A stretch of DNA of 64,000 bases from Anaeramoeba flamelloides (taxonomy: Eukaryota > Metamonada > Anaeramoebidae), in the NCBI GenBank assembly GCA_027625915.1, contig JANTQA010000042.1, positions 5,840,001 to 5,904,000 on the forward strand, written 5' to 3'. This document shows, piece by piece, positions 11,273 through 23,245 of this stretch; position 1 is the stretch's first letter, and every line of letters starts with the position of its first letter. The translations under genes were made by a program, and so were the position numbers. The notes below the pieces were generated by a model. The model was not told the DNA's origin. It saw nothing but the letters and a program-made list of their open reading frames with translations, and ran no database searches.

Positions 11273-14200
11273 TCGTAAGCATTTTTTTAAAAAATATTTT
11301 ATTTTTTTAAAAAACCTCTACAAAAGATCAAACAAAATTTTGATTTCTTCTCAACCCCATAAAATAACTGCAATTTCAAATTAATTCATGTTCGTACAAT
11401 TCAAGACAATTTAATTAATTTTTAATTCAGGTATTTTTGATCATTATGCAAAAACAAAAAGAACTTTGATTTACACTTTGTTCTATGTTTACAGGGTTCG
11501 TTGATAGTTTGTTTTGGTTTTTAATCTATTGATTGTTCTAATAATTAGAAAAAGAAAATTAGTACCTTTTCCGAAAGTGTGATAGGAGGTGTTTTTCATT
11601 ATAACTTTTCAACCACAAACAGAAATTTGTTTGTTTAATGTGAAGGTCATTTTTAAAAAACTTGTAATGTCATCCTTTTTTGCAAATAACTTTAGATCAA
11701 ATTCATTATAAACTCAAAAGAGAACACTTTTCATTTTAAAGGGAATCAGATTTACAGAGATCATAATATTTTAAGGAAATACCTCTTAAAAGCAATATCT
11801 TTCAGAAGGTGAAAAAAATAATTTGCTTACATTTTTTTGAGTTGGACACAAGACTAAAATCATAGAAACGAAAGAATAACAATCAAGAAGTAAAGAATTA
11901 AATGTTAACTATACTACCTAATTGATTTTACTTTCAGAAGGTGAATTCAATTATCAAGATTGTTTTTTTCTGGTTATTTACAGTCCGAAAAATGATTAAT
12001 CACAATTTTTTAAACTTTGCTTTTGTTTTCCAAATTTTCCATTGTTGGAAAAATAAATTTACGAATTCAAGACTTTAAGTTGGAAACACAGAACAACTAT
12101 AGTCTTGAAATTATTTTTTTTGCATTCTTTTTATGGTTTTTTTATTAATTTTAATTTCTGGTTTACCCTTTTACAATCTCTCCTAAAAATGGTTCGTAGA
12201 CTATATTACTTGAGAAAAGAATAAACCTTCAAAAAGTTTTTTAGATCAATTTTGTGGAAATTGTTACTAACAAATGTGAAACTTTTTGAAATAATTTGTT
12301 TTTTGGGGTTGGGAAGTTCATTGTTCTGGTAAAAACTAACTCTATTTAAAAACGATCAAGGTATTCAAGTACTTGTTCTTTCGTTTTGGTTAATCAAAAT
12401 TGATAAAATAATTTTTTCAAAATAGTAATAGAATTTGGAAAAATTTTTCTCTTCTTGAAACTTATTATGCTTTTTTAAAGATATTTCCAGATTTAGATTG
12501 AAATCGTAATCATTATTTGTTTGACTGGTTCTGTTTTGTTATATATTGTAATCACTTTCAGGTGAACTAAGAAGCCTAAATGAAGCCAATTTTGCATAAA
12601 ACTGAAAAAACGAAAACCTTCTTAAATTTTATTACTCAGTAAATTCAGATATTAGTATTGTTAAATTAATAATTGATATTTACTTTTTGAACTGATTTGG
12701 CGAATTTTGCCCCCCCCCCCCCATTCTCGGGACTAACAAAGTCACTTTTTAAATTGTTTGGTTCAAAATTTAATACAATAATTTGATATTTATGATTTCA
12801 GTTTTTATACATTTTAACGCAAACAATAATTCATTAAATAATGCACACAAGAATTTTTTTTATTTAAGGTACAACTTTTGAATATTAAGCACAAAATATT
12901 TTTTTTGTGATTATTGTGTGTGTTGGATAAAAAGATTGTGTGATATTATTGATCTATCTTTTTTTGTACCTTATTGTTTTTTTTTTTGTGCTTAATTTTC
13001 ATTATTTTGTGACTTTTTTGTATTATTTTGTTATTTATTGTTATCTTATAGGGTGTGCTAAAAATTGGGATGGCTTCATTAAAGATAAAGTTTCACATTC
13101 TCATTTAATGAGTAGTTTATTTTAAAAAGTATTATGGGGGGGATATAAATTTCTCAAATTTTGAGTTATTGAGAAAAAAGAAGAATATTCCTTTGAGGTT
13201 TTGATCTTTCTCATCAAAGTTCAAAAATCAATAAAGAAGATCGGTAAAAGCTGTTTTTTGATTAGAAAATCTTTATGGAAACATGTTGAATCTCTAACGA
13301 CACATGTAGAAAATTTATAAATATTTTTTATTTTTTTTTTTTTTTGAGACGATTAGTTGTAAAAATAACTTTGTTGACTATTTTTATCTATAAAATCTAA
13401 TATAACCAATTTTTTTTTTTTTTTTTTTTTTTTGGGGGGGGGTTAGCTATTTGATCCCATGAATTAACATATATGTACTTGATTGAAAGTTAAATTAACT
13501 TTTGAGGATAGGTCAATGATGAATGCAAAAGGTTAAATATTAATTGATTTTTAAGCAAAACTTTTGAATAATTAACAATTTTTATTAAATTAAGGAAATT
13601 TATTGATTACAATTCTAAGAAATATTATGTTTTTTTTTGAAATAAAACAATTTTAATTTACTTTTTCGGTAATACTTATAAATCCTTTTTAATATTTCTT
13701 CAAATAAATATATTTTCTGTACATCTGTTATTACCAACATTTTAAAATGTTTCTTTAATGTCTACTATATATAATATTTCGATCCCGAGTCAAATTTTCA
13801 TAAACAATTATTGAACAAAATGTGGGTTAGTTATATCAATTTATTTTAGGATATTTTTTAATATTCATCAAAAAGTTTGAAATAGAGAAAAAAATAATTG
13901 GATTTGTACAAAATTATTTTCAAAAAAATTTATATTTTATAAAAGCATGACAAATTATATGGGTATTAAATTGAATTGGATAAAATCAGTATTTCGGAAA
14001 ATAGGGATCATTTTTTCCTTTTTCATAAAATTTGTTTTTTTTCATAAAAAATACAAATAATTTTTGATAATATCATTATAATCTGATTATTAAATTCAAA
14101 ATTTCCATCAAACTTTCCCCAAAAAATCTCACATCAATTTATATTGAAAGGAAATAATTGGGGTTACCGAGAAAATAATATTAGAAAAAAAAAATGAACT

Positions 14201-14995
14201 CATATAAATCAATCAAAATTTGAGAGTCTCCTAATCGATATTCTGTTCAAAATATCAAATTGAACAAATTAGATCATTGGAAACGCTGTTGGGAATTTCT
14301 CTTTAAGAAAAAACAAAAAAAAAGATCAAATAGTAAAAAAAAAAGGAAAAAAAAACATTTTCCTTGTAAGAATTGTTACGATTGGAGGGGAAAAATATAA
14401 CCTTTCAAACAAATCATTGGATAAAATTAAAGATACAATTTTGTATTTTTAAATGCAATTTTTTCATTCAGAGTGTTTATTATCATCATGTAGTAAATTA
14501 GTAAAATAGTGATTATTTTGCGTTTTTGTTTTGATCTTTCTTAATACAATGTGTTTGAGTTCTTTTATCTACAATTATTTTTACAGAATTATCCATTAAA
14601 AATCCATATAAAGGATTTTTTGATCCAAATTAGAGAATATTTGGATGAACTTCCTTCAAAATTTATTGCTGTCACACTTTATAGTATATAATATTTCTTT
14701 CAAATTTTGAATATTTTACACCTTAAATAAGACTGACCATAAATTTTTAAGGCAACTTGACAAAATTTCAAGATTTTAATTAAGGGGTAAGACCACGGCG
14801 ACATACCACAAGTTCCAAGTATATTGTTCTTTATTGTAAATTATCTTGAGTTCTTTTCGCTTATAACATCTTAGATGAGTAACTAGATAATCTTTTATCC
14901 CTTGTGGATACGTGTTATTTTGTTCGAAAAGTGATCAATCTTTAATTTATTATTATTTACAAAAGTTGATTAATGTGGGTCAAAAATGAATATAT
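11273..14995. other. Gene-free AT-rich stretch
   Basis: No gene is supported on either strand. Visible items are a C13 run at 12710-12722, a long T run ending in nine G (13411-13442), an F1-like palindrome at 12841-13020, and a segment at 13050 (GGGTGTGCTAAAAATTGGGA) that resembles a Tc1-type transposon end with no partner found. A less AT-rich patch lies at 14785-14825. Confidence 0.55.
12841..13020. repeat. Possible ancient relative of palindromic element F1
   Basis: The left part has TTAAGGTACAA and TTAAGCACAA about 17 bp apart. The right part, read inversely, has CACAAAATAATG, TTAAGCACAA and TAAGGTACAA. This repeats the arm design of F1 (spaced TTAAGGCACAA-like motifs facing each other), but without clear CAGTCAG ends. 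Confidence 0.35.
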
Positions 14996-16215
14996 TAGAG
15001 GTTTTGATGATAAAATACTTAATTCACGATAAAGTTATAAAAATCGCAATAATTTCCATCAAATCGCGATAATATTATAAAATCGCGATAATTTTATAAA
15101 ATCGCGATAAATGCCAAAATATCGCGATTAAAAAGTAATCGTAATAAAACAGTTGATGGGTTTTTGGGCTAATTGAGAAATATTTGCAACAAAAAATTTT
15201 TTTGATCAAAAAATAGATTATGTGAAAAAAAGTTATTATTTGAAAAAACAACAAAGAAACCTACTTGATCCAATCAAGGATCAGATCAAAGAGTTTTATT
15301 GTGTTTTCGTTTAATTTGGTTGACAAACCTATCAATCCTTTAAGATCAACAACAATAAGAACTAAAGAGAAATAAATATTTTTTTGGTTTCGTGGTGTTG
15401 GAAATTGCCTTGAATAATTAGCCAATAAATCAACCAACACTTTATCTGTTCTTTAAAGAATGTGTTCTTGGGTTACAAAAATTTTCAATATTCTCTGAAA
15501 GCTAAAAGGGGTTGACAAACTTTTCAAAAGCTTTCACAACATCCTGTCGAGATGATCACCAATTATTAAGATTTTTTATAGATTTGTTTTCTTGTTTTTC
15601 TTTTTCTTCTTTTTGCATCTCTGTATTTGACCGAAAACACAATTAGAGCTTAGAGGTTTTTGTTTGACCGATCACCAATAAGAAGGAAAATTATTCTTTA
15701 TTCTTTTTGGCTTTTTAAAATTGTGAAGGTAACAACTCCATTATAAGAAAACACATCTATCTTATATTCAAGTGTATTGTTGAAATGGGTAATTATTAGT
15801 TTGATCATAAAATCTGTTTGAGATTTTATCTTTTGTTAAAAAAAAAAATGAAAAGAAAAAAATTTGTTTCCACTACAAACCAAACTCATTCGCTTTATAA
15901 AAGTTTTGGGTCTTTCAAAACTTTCAAACACCTGAAGACAGTTTATAAACCCTTACTAACACTTTCAAACATTTATTAAAGGTGAAAAGTGTTGTAAAAG
16001 TCTCAAGACTTTGTAAAAGTCAAGAGATTTTTTTAAGGTAATTTCAAAAAAATAATTTTTCATTTTTTCGCGATAATATGAATATCTCGATAATGTTGTT
16101 TATCGCGATATTCATGATTTTTTCGCAATAAAGTTCGACTAATCGCGATTTTTTTAATACTATTGCGATTTTATTGTTAATATCAGGATAATATATGTTA
16201 TCATCAAAACCTCTA
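14996..16215. mobile_element. Non-autonomous element with perfect 18-bp inverted ends and ATCGCGAT arrays
   Basis: TAGAGGTTTTGATGATAA at 14996-15013 is repeated exactly inverted at 16198-16215. The outer TA on each side fits a TA target duplication. Just inside the left end (about 15050-15130) lie four to five copies of a roughly 18-20-bp unit centred on the self-complementary ATCGCGAT, and inside the right end (about 16067-16170) several more, partly decayed. CG is otherwise very rare in this DNA. Such subterminal arrays usually serve as transposase binding sites. The 900-bp interior shows no long frame, so a transposase would have to come from elsewhere. Confidence 0.75.
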
Positions 16216-18377
16216 TTTTTTTTTTTTACAAAATCTGAATTGATGAATCTAAAATGAAGAAACCATTATGTAATTAATAAAAAAAAAATATGATTTCTGA
16301 GCTTTCAACTGAAAATTTTGACAATTTATTGTTTATTTTTTGGAAATCCAAATTGAAGAGTGTAAGATGAAAAAATTCTCTCAAAAGTTAAGAATAAATT
16401 TAGATTTTTGTGGGTTTTAGAAAAGAATCTTGATTCACTTTTTACTCAATTACCTATAAAAAAAAATTTTTTTTTTCAAAGCCCCAAATTAAACCAAACT
16501 TAATTAAAAATATTGATTGAAAAACCAAAATTCACAATTTTTTAACACTTATATTCCAATATATTAGTCTTACACTTCCCGATTCAAATTTTGTAAAAAA
16601 AAAATGAGTATTTAATTGTGATCAAAAAATCAAACTCAAAATTCTTATTGAAATACATAAGGAGATACAACACCATTCTACAAGAAAAAAATTAAGTCAA
16701 AATTACCATATAATGATACCATTTTCCAATCTGAAGAAGTTAAAAGAAATATTATTAATAAAAACAAATAGACCAATATATAGTTCTTTGAAAAAATAAA
16801 AATAACCAACCTCATTCCAAAGTTTTAAAAATAATAAGAAGTTTGAATATTAACAATAAATACACCGCAAACCATCTTCTAATAAATATTATAAAAAGTC
16901 CATTTTTCCAATCCAGCGAATTGTCTTATTTCACCAGAATCAAAGTGTACTTCTCAAACTCTTGGCATTATTATTGACCCAACTTAAAACTTACTTCCTA
17001 TTGTTTGAAATCATTTTATTGATTGTTTTTCATTTGTAAAAAATACAAAAAAAAACCTTTTTTTCAAATATTATAATATTTTTTGAATTTTTTTTATTTT
17101 TAATTATTGATAAAAAAATTTTTTTGAAACAAGAAAATAGATTCATGATAATTTACTGTAAAACATAGAATATTTTCTAAAATTCATAAAATATTTTACT
17201 AATATAAATACTATTTTTAATTGATGAGATCCACAAATAGTACTATTCTACTAATTGATTTTTTACTAACATTTCAACAATTAAGTACAAATGTGGTTTA
17301 TACTCAATAACAACATATTTTAATTTTTGACTTTCATTTGAAAGGTTCTAATCCCTTAAAGGATTAGCGTCTACCAAGGAGAAGTCCAGGATCAGAGAAT
17401 GTTGTTAATGGGCTTAACTACATTAGTGCTACATGGTTCAAATGTATCATAAAAATCGTTTAGTCAAAGTAGTAATATTGTTAATTCATCAATTAAAAAT
17501 GATCTATGTAGTAGTAAAAAACCCTACAATTTCAGAATAAAATCTGAATTTAAGAAAAAAAAATCTGCATTTCTCCATAAATTTAAAGGTTGAATTATCA
17601 ATTTTCAGACTAAAAAGTCACAAAATATCTTTCTTAAATTTGTGGTGAAATATAGATTAGTTACTAAAAAATTCGTTTTTTTTTAAAAAATTAAATAATT
17701 ACCCAATAAATTTTTTTGACAAATTATTTCTCTAATCATTGAAATATATTGATGCTAAAAGTAACTTTTTCAAAAGTAAACAAAGCTAATTAGTCTTTGT
17801 GCTTTTATGTTGACGATTATTGAGTTACTCTTTGAAATTCAAAAAAATATAAAAATAGTTACTTTTGGAAGTTCTAAATCAAAATTATTAAATACCAGAA
17901 ATACTGTATTTTGGGGTTTCTATTTTTAAATTTGTAAAAGAAAAGTAAAAAAAATTTTTCAAAATGGAAACTTTTTTAATTGTGATCCTTAGTAAAAAAT
18001 GTAATAATTATTGTGCAAAAAGATTATTAATAGATTTTTTAGAACTATTTCAGCCATGGTACACTAATACTATTTACACATAATTACAACACACTTTGAT
18101 TATAGAGAAATCTAAGGTGATGTTTATCCCTTAAGTTTTCGTTTTTTCCAATTTCAATCAAAAAACATACTAACTCTGTGAAATTTTATTGGAACGAAAT
18201 ATAGAGCTAGACATAGATCAAAATCTAAAACAACATCACCACTTTTTTGTTATATTTATTTCTCTAATAATTGTTCTCAGAATAATTATAGTCATTTTGT
18301 AAGTAACACAATAGAACGATTTCATTTTTTATTATTTTTATTTTTCAATTTGTTGTGTTCGAAAAATCAAATTAAAT
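16216..18377. other. Gene-free stretch upstream of the lysine-rich protein gene
   Basis: AT-rich, with no open frame of coding quality. A distinctly less AT-rich island at 17345-17450 contains a perfect 7-bp hairpin (CTAATCC/GGATTAG) and a pol III B-box-like GGTTCAAATG near 17432. The last 130 bp before the ATG at 18378 would hold the promoter, but no motif can be named. Confidence 0.5.
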
Positions 18378-19433
18378 ATGAATAAAGAAATTACCAAAAC
18401 AAAAGTGAACAAGAACAAAAACTCAAAACAAGAAATTACAAATGAAAACCAAAGTCTTGTTGGTGAAATAAATTTAAAACTTAAACCATCGAACCAATTT
18501 AAAGATTTATTGAATACTTTGTCTCCGACATATTTCTTTCCAAAAATGAAAGAAAAAAAAATTACATTTTCCTTCTTTTTGTGTAAGCTTAACGAAATTT
18601 TTAATGTCACAGATCCCTTTGCGCGTTATTTGTATTCACTTCCGAACGATCCACAAGAAACGCTCGATCATGCAAAGGATTTTGATTGGCTCATACAAGA
18701 ACGAGAAAATTGGAATAAACAGCTATGTCCTGAATTAATTGAAGTAAAAAATTTTTATGACAAACAAACAGCCAAAATGGAATTGGACAAAAAGGTGGAA
18801 GAAGAAAAAAAAGAAGAAGAAGAAAAAGAAATTGAAATTGAATTAAAGAAAGAGAAAGAAAAAGAAATGGAAATTGAAAATAATCAAAAGGTATTGGAAG
18901 AAAAAGAAAAAGAAAAAGAAAAAGAAACAGAAACAGAAGAAAAAAAAGAAGAGGATGAAGAGATTCTAAAAAATGAAAAGGAAAAAACAGGCATTCTGCC
19001 AAATAATTTGTTTGATCAACCAAACACTACACCACTATTCAAAGACAAGATGAGAAAAAGGAATTGGAGTGAAACAAAGAATCATTCAAAAGAATTATCA
19101 GATCAAAACTTTGAAGATTCAAATTCAAACAGTGAAGAGGAACAACAAGAAAACCATAAAAAAAAAAAATCCTCTTCAAGGAATTCTTATCATTCTAAGC
19201 TCCGTAATAAATCAAACCATAAACACAGATCGAAGCACAAACACTCTTCAAAGGAAAGAAAAAATTCCCACAAAAATAAAGAAAAAAAAGATTACAAAAA
19301 GAAAAAACGAAAAAAAAAAAAAAAAAGAAAGTCTGAATCTTTCAAATATTATTCAAAAAAAAATTTACGATCCAGCGACAAAAAATCTAAACCTCGTGAC
19401 AAAAAAAAGAAATCAAAAAAATCAAAGCACTAA
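18378..19433 (+). CDS. Lysine-rich nuclear-type protein of unknown function
   Basis: 351 residues from an ATG in an A-rich context to a TAA. Not recognised. Residues 1-25 are basic. Residues 30-140 look like a folded, partly helical domain with sequences such as FKDLLNTLSP, DPFARYLYSLPNDP and DFDWLIQERENWNKQL. From about 140 to 205 there is a highly charged E/K helix. The C-terminal third is rich in serine, lysine, arginine and histidine (SRNSYHSKLRNKS, then long lysine runs), as in RS-like or nuclear/nucleolar proteins; this suggests a nuclear location but not a function. A single exon is assumed. The N-terminal 140 residues are the part to use for homology searches. Confidence 0.7.
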   Translation: MNKEITKTKVNKNKNSKQEITNENQSLVGEINLKLKPSNQFKDLLNTLSPTYFFPKMKEKKITFSFFLCKLNEIFNVTDPFARYLYSLPNDPQETLDHAKDFDWLIQERENWNKQLCPELIEVKNFYDKQTAKMELDKKVEEEKKEEEEKEIEIELKKEKEKEMEIENNQKVLEEKEKEKEKETETEEKKEEDEEILKNEKEKTGILPNNLFDQPNTTPLFKDKMRKRNWSETKNHSKELSDQNFEDSNSNSEEEQQENHKKKKSSSRNSYHSKLRNKSNHKHRSKHKHSSKERKNSHKNKEKKDYKKKKRKKKKKRKSESFKYYSKKNLRSSDKKSKPRDKKKKSKKSKH

Positions 19434-19662
19434 TAAAAATCTAAAAATTTTCATTTTTTTTTAGAAAAAATTTAAACGATTGTCAAAAGTAAATAAATTG
19501 TTTTATTATGATGGGACGCCCCAAGTAAAATCCTTTTAAAAATGTGTGAACTTAAAAGTTTTTTTAATCAAGTCCTGAAAATGGTTCTGTTAAAGTTTAT
19601 CAACTATTCTTTAGTGACTTTTGAAAACTTTTTTGAAATTGCTTTTTGGATATTTTAAAACA

Positions 19663-19882
19663 GTGTGTACTTTTTTAAAACTTTTTTCAAGTTTTCAATT
19701 TTAATAAAGTGAGAGATCAACCTTTAAGTGCGAGGTAGAGGTAGATATAGGGGGGAAGAAAAGCTTTTTTTTCAAAAAAGAGTAAACACTTTATTACAAA
19801 ATCAGAAAAAACTTTTAAAAAGTTTTAATTCTGAAAAAATCTTAAAAAAAAAAAAAAAGTTTTTACTTTTTTAAAATGGCTG
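19663..19882. repeat. Inverted-repeat element F3, copy 2
   Basis: 220 bp. The left end ACAGTGTGTACTTTTTTAAAA and the right end TTTTTTAAAATGGCTGTA are imperfect inverses, with TA at 19883-19884. The interior carries TTTTAATAAAGTGAGAGATCA and the inverse CACTTTATTACAAAATC. Size and internal signature match 30987-31208. Confidence 0.65.
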
Positions 19883-20793
19883 TAATAAGATTACAAAAGT
19901 TAATTTTAATTCAAGATTGAAAAATTAAGAGTATAACAAAAAAATATTAAATTTTTATTTGATATCAGATTATTGTAAAAAAAATATATACATTTTGATA
20001 AAGTCACTTTTAAAAAAAACAACATAATTTTTAGAAGATGTTGCTGAAATTCTCTACAATTAATTTCTTTTATTTTTTATCTCATTTTAAGCCTGTTCTG
20101 GCTGTAAAGATCTACTTTTTTCTCAATATTTAAAGTTCCAAAATTCTAAAGATATTATTTGATTCTCTACTGCTTATTTTTTTGTTTACAATGAAAATTT
20201 AGAAAGGGAACAATCTTTATTATAATAAAAACGATTCATTATTGGGTGATAGCAACATAATAAATTGCAATAACACTTCAAATTTATCAATTTTTTTAAA
20301 CTCTTCAAATTTTTTAGTTATTAAAATTGATTTTAATAGTTTAAAAAACTATTATAAAAATAACCCAATTTAGTATTTTTTTTTTTTTTTGTATTACGAG
20401 TGTTGAATGGATTATTAGTAAACCCCATTTCAAAAATTGTGACTAACTTGAAATAATAAAATGAAAAAAAAAAGTTATTTCCTTTAGTATTCAATAACAA
20501 TAACTAATAATTAAATCTGATGAGTAATTCATTTTTAAATCATTCTAAATATATAAAAACCCGATATTTTAAAAATTAAAAAAAAATAAATCCAAAAACA
20601 AAAAAAAATGTGAGTCACAATTTTTGAAAGGTTCATTATGGTTTTTTTATTTCTGAAACTTTAACTGAAAAAAGTGAACAACAAGATTTTTTGCTCAATA
20701 ATTAAATTCATATTAAAAAATATTACATAGTCTCAATTTTCTAAATGATTATTAGTCTTTTCGAAGATATTTTTTTTTTTCGCTTGATCTTTT

Positions 20794-20854
<61 letters not shown>

Positions 20855-21987
20855 TTAAAAAAGAAAAATTTTTTTCAAAGAAAAAGAAAAACAAAAGAAA
20901 ATTTTGAAATAGAAAAATAAAAAGAAAAAGAAAAACAAAGGGATTTTCAAAATTAGAAAAAATAATTCTGATCTCAATATTTGAAAATATTTTTATGATT
21001 AGAATATCGAATAAACACTCAAAATAACTTCCATTAACATTATAAAGTTAGTCAAAATTTTTGAAAAATACTTCAATTTCCTTTCAATTTAATCATTTTT
21101 TATTTTTTTATTTTGAAGAGAGGAAAGTATTTCCCCTTTGAACTGTAATCACTAATTTTTTTTCCAAGTTTTAGTAGTGAATCATAATTTTTCTATTATA
21201 TGAACTAATGATAAGATTGATATGGATTTTATCTTTGAATATTATTCTAAAGTTTAATCATTAATTGTTTAGTATTATTGTTTGTTTGGATTAACTATTT
21301 TATGTAAAATTTTCCATTTTCATTATTAGAAGTGTATTTAATAAAGAAAAATGGTCAATATTATTAATAATTTCTTAAATGGTACGTTATTAGAATATAT
21401 TTTAAATTGTTTGATTTTTTTTTATAGTTTTTTCATAAAGATAGTAATATCTTTTAGATATTTTGTGAAATTTTCTTTATTGTGAAATGAAAGTTGATAT
21501 CTTGCTATTTCATATATTTTTTGCCCTTAATGTTTTTTTTTAAATATCAGAAATAAATTGAATTTTTCTTTTTTTTTTTCTTTTCATTTCTTAAATTAAA
21601 AAAATTCTAGTTTATCGAATCTTGAATTTATAAGAATGGAGTAAATATAAGATTTAATTCAATCCATTCAATACCTTATTACCACTGTTAGATTTTCTTG
21701 TGTTAACTTTTTATTCCGAAAATCTATGGATTTTCAGAATTAAATATAAAAACCCAATAATAATATCTTTATTGTTTCTTGTAATTAAGGTTTTAGGAAC
21801 TTGATAGATTTTAAGATTAGAATAGAAAATCCAAGAAAATCAAGGCACTTTATAGCACTTTTGTTTAGATTTTTTTTTTATTTTTGTTTTATCAGAAAAT
21901 CAACTGATTGTTGCAATAAAGACAAGAATTATAAAAAAAAATCTTTATACTTTTCAGAATTCAAAATAATTGAGTAAAGTATTTTAC
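19883..21987. other. Gene-free stretch with a very long A tract
   Basis: No gene supported. 20796-20834 is an uninterrupted run of about 39 A, continued by purine-rich sequence to about 20945. Otherwise AT-rich without structure that can be named. Confidence 0.6.
20796..20834. repeat. Poly-A homopolymer, about 39 bases
   Basis: Uninterrupted A run followed by A/G-rich sequence to about 20945. No coding or retrotransposed sequence is seen directly upstream that would make it a poly-A tail, so it is listed as a simple repeat. Confidence 0.9.
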
Positions 21988-22522
21988 TAAACTAAAATTC
22001 AAAATTTTCCACACAGATAAATCCTTCCAAATAATCACAATATTACAATTTCATTGAAATTGGAGATAATTTTGATTTTTGTAAAATATGAAAATCATTT
22101 TTTCATCTTTTAGTTTTTGTTTTCATTTCATTGTTTGAATTGCGTAATTTGCTTCGTTGGATCAAAATTTTTTCGAATCATTTATATTATGTTAAAGTTG
22201 AGTTGTACCAAATAGAAGAACTCAAATAAAATTAGTTGGTAGTATCTAACCTTTGATCGATCAATATTCCTAATAGAATTTAAACAAATTTACTAATGTA
22301 TTTTTTTGTTTTGCTCTCTCAAAAATTTTTAACACACCCCTGATTTATTTGTATTGATAATTATTTATTTTTTGTTTTGTGAGTATTGTAATTTATAAAA
22401 AAGTGTTAACATTTCAATTAGTAAATGGTTCTAATTTAGTAAATCTTCGAGAAGTGATTAAATAAGTTTTTTTTTTTCACAAATCGAATTTTGGTGTGTT
22501 AAAAATTTTGAATTGGGGTTTA
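21988..22522 (+). repeat. Inverted-repeat element F2, copy C
   Basis: 535 bp. The left end reads TAAACTAAAATTCAAAATTT followed by CCACACAG; the right end is GGTGTGTTAAAAATTTTGAA then TTGGGGTTTA. The interior aligns with copies at 26207-26743 and 51804-52339, including the shared TTTGATCGATCAA block near 22252-22264 and a GTTTTCATTT block near 22119. This copy is the most diverged of the three; in it a second ACACACCCC-like segment lies inside the element near 22332. Confidence 0.7.
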
Positions 22523-23245
22523 CATTATTTTGAATAATGAAAATTGTGGTTACGTTTTCTAAAGTTTTCTATTTATTTGTAAAAGTTATAAATTTTAAAC
22601 ATAAAACTCTAAAAAATATTAAAACCTGGCACTCTATGGTAATCTAAGGTTATTACTAACAGTCTTGTCGTCCTGAATCAACTATTTATTAGCATTATTA
22701 TTATTGTTAATATTTTGAAAATTATTTTAAACTTTTGAAGAACTTTTCATTATTAAAATTTTATTTATTTTATTTTTTTTTTTTGAAGATAAATTTAATT
22801 AAAATAGGTTTTTTCAAAGCCCAATTCAGTTCAATTTATTAATTAAGCTATTTTATTGAAAAAAAATATATTTTTGTGACATTTTAATACCCTTAATAAC
22901 AATTTTATCCAATTTTATTGTGTTTTATTTTTCTGGTGTACTTTTTGACAATATACTGTTACTGTAAATATTTTTGATCATTTAACAAAAGTTTTTTTTT
23001 TGTAAAAAACTAATACACTTTAAAAAAAAACTATTTTGAATAAAATTTTAAGTTTGAATTCAAAAAAAATAATAAGAATATTTTTTTTAAAGTGAGTGTA
23101 CAAAGTTTTAAAAAGTTTTCCACCAACTGTTTAAACAAGTAAATAACAGAATTTATATGTAATTTTAATTTTTAATTATAATTCTCAAATGTAGGATGTA
23201 TAAAGGTTTAAACAAAAAATGAAAGAAATCTATCTCACCTTACAA
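22523..23245. other. Gene-free AT-rich stretch
   Basis: No gene. Around 23013-23102 two ACACTTTAAAAAA-like segments face each other about 70 bp apart and may be another small hairpin element, but the match is short. Confidence 0.5.

Noticed and set aside
13050-13075. GGGTGTGCTAAAAATTGGGA as a transposon end
   Set aside because: It resembles Tc1-type ends, but no inverse partner was found in range.
15050-15130. Evenly spaced ATCGCGAT repeats as a CRISPR-like array
   Set aside because: Units are only about 18-20 bp apart with no distinct spacers, are mirrored at the far end, and lie inside a TIR element of eukaryotic DNA.
17340-17450. tRNA gene or classical SINE
   Set aside because: B-box-like sequence is present but no acceptor stem, A box or T-run terminator fits.
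18378-19433. BAF60/SMARCD-like reading of the lysine-rich protein
   Set aside because: A few residues resemble the C-terminal helix region, but no SWIB domain and no consistent alignment could be made.
20796-20945. Poly-A tract as the tail of a processed pseudogene or LINE
   Set aside because: No coding or gene-like sequence directly upstream and no flanking duplication visible.
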